Below, in pieces: positions 63,649-64,000 of a stretch of DNA of 64,000 nucleotides. Each line of letters opens with the position of its first letter. The first letter of the stretch is position 1. The stretch lies in NCBI GenBank assembly GCA_002352545.1, contig DEIO01000022.1:1-64000 (forward strand), in the 5' to 3' direction. A program made the position numbers and the translations under genes. Below the pieces are notes generated by a model. It was not told the DNA's origin, did no database searches, and was given only the letters and a program-made list of their open reading frames with translations. The DNA is from Patescibacteria group bacterium UBA2772. GTDB lineage: Bacteria; Patescibacteriota; Minisyncoccia; Moranbacterales; DUUL01.

Positions 63649-64000
63649 ATGGAAATTATAATTTTGATTTTACCCTTGATTTTGGTTGGTGTGGTTATGT
63701 ATCTTTTAAATATTGAGAAACAAAAAATGAATGATGATAAACTTTATAAAAAGGACATAGAAAGTTCTAGTGAAAAAAACAATCCAGCATTTCACTTGTT
63801 TTTATATCTAGTTTCCTTTATTTCAGTTGGTTTTTTAGTTGCCGGTATAATAATTTCTTTTTTTCAAGCAATAAACAAATTTGTACCAGATGACTTTTTG
63901 GATAGGGATAGTTCTTATTTTGATAACGATATTATGAGATTTGGTTTGTCAGCATTAATTGTTACAATTCCTTTATATTATGGAATCTTGTATTTACTAA
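63649..64000 (+). CDS. DUF5671-like membrane protein, 3' end outside window
   Basis: The frame from ATG 63649 stays open to the window end (117 codons). It has an N-terminal transmembrane helix (IIILILPLILVGVVMYLL), a polar linker of about 35 residues, and then H-L-F-L-Y-L-V-S-F-I-S-V-G-F-L-V-A-G. A D-D-F-L-D-R-D linker and a further helix (ALIVTIPLYYGILYLL) follow. The H-L-F-L-Y-L-V-S-F block and the later R-F-G-L-S-A-L-I-V resemble DUF5671 proteins common in Patescibacteria. Function is unknown. Confidence 0.65.
   Translation, partial: MEIIILILPLILVGVVMYLLNIEKQKMNDDKLYKKDIESSSEKNNPAFHLFLYLVSFISVGFLVAGIIISFFQAINKFVPDDFLDRDSSYFDNDIMRFGLSALIVTIPLYYGILYLL

Noticed and set aside
1..64000. Genetic code 25 (TGA read as Gly)
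   Set aside because: All housekeeping genes are full length with no in-frame TGA, and PEP-CTERM gene 1 ends naturally at a TGA right after its R-K-K-K tail.

Overview
The window is AT-rich bacterial chromosome, and every gene I can support lies on the + strand. The gene families point to a member of the Candidate Phyla Radiation (Patescibacteria). They include an AlaRS without a C-terminal domain, a glutaredoxin-CcdA fusion, DUF5671- and DUF3048-type proteins, DUF2341/LamG surface proteins and very large secreted beta-strand proteins. The code is the standard bacterial one: full-length housekeeping genes contain no in-frame TGA, TAG and TAA end nearly all genes, and TGA ends only two. The exact class cannot be fixed from sequence alone.

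Region 1 (1-34.9 kb) is an island of giant secreted or surface proteins. It starts with the 3' part of a tail-fibre/YadA-like adhesin (3-7154) and a small membrane protein (7182-7793). Two paralogous modular right-handed beta-helix proteins of 1824 and 5102 residues follow (7828-13302 and 13604-28912), then a small basic protein (29036-29227). It ends with a DUF2341 plus seven-LamG gene (29292-34864) broken by one in-frame TAG and one single-base frameshift. The two beta-helix genes are built from about 370-residue modules of two kinds, A and B, in the orders AAAB and AAAB-AAB-AAAAB.

Region 2 (34.9-45 kb) is housekeeping: a sugar nucleotidyltransferase, a glutaredoxin-CcdA redox protein, ftsA-ftsZ, and rpsL-rpsG-fusA with a separately promoted tuf. 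Several promoters have near-consensus -35/-10 boxes 17 bp apart, and the rpsL and tuf leaders carry hairpins.

Region 3 (45-47.4 kb) is a small secretory cluster: one short secreted protein and two PEP-CTERM proteins, each with its own promoter and terminator. Two of these promoters share an identical 24-bp operator-like block, and the third is straddled by a perfect 14-bp inverted repeat. PEP-CTERM sorting needs an exosortase, and none is in the window.

Region 4 (47.4-64 kb) is DNA replication/repair and translation: polA, a YjjX-type NTPase, mutM, a DUF3048 protein, holA, xseA, xseB, gatB, two membrane proteins (one PrsW-like), alaS, tyrS, pheS, a secreted Cys-rich protein and the start of a DUF5671 protein. 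I see no tRNA, rRNA, CRISPR array, insertion sequence or integrase.
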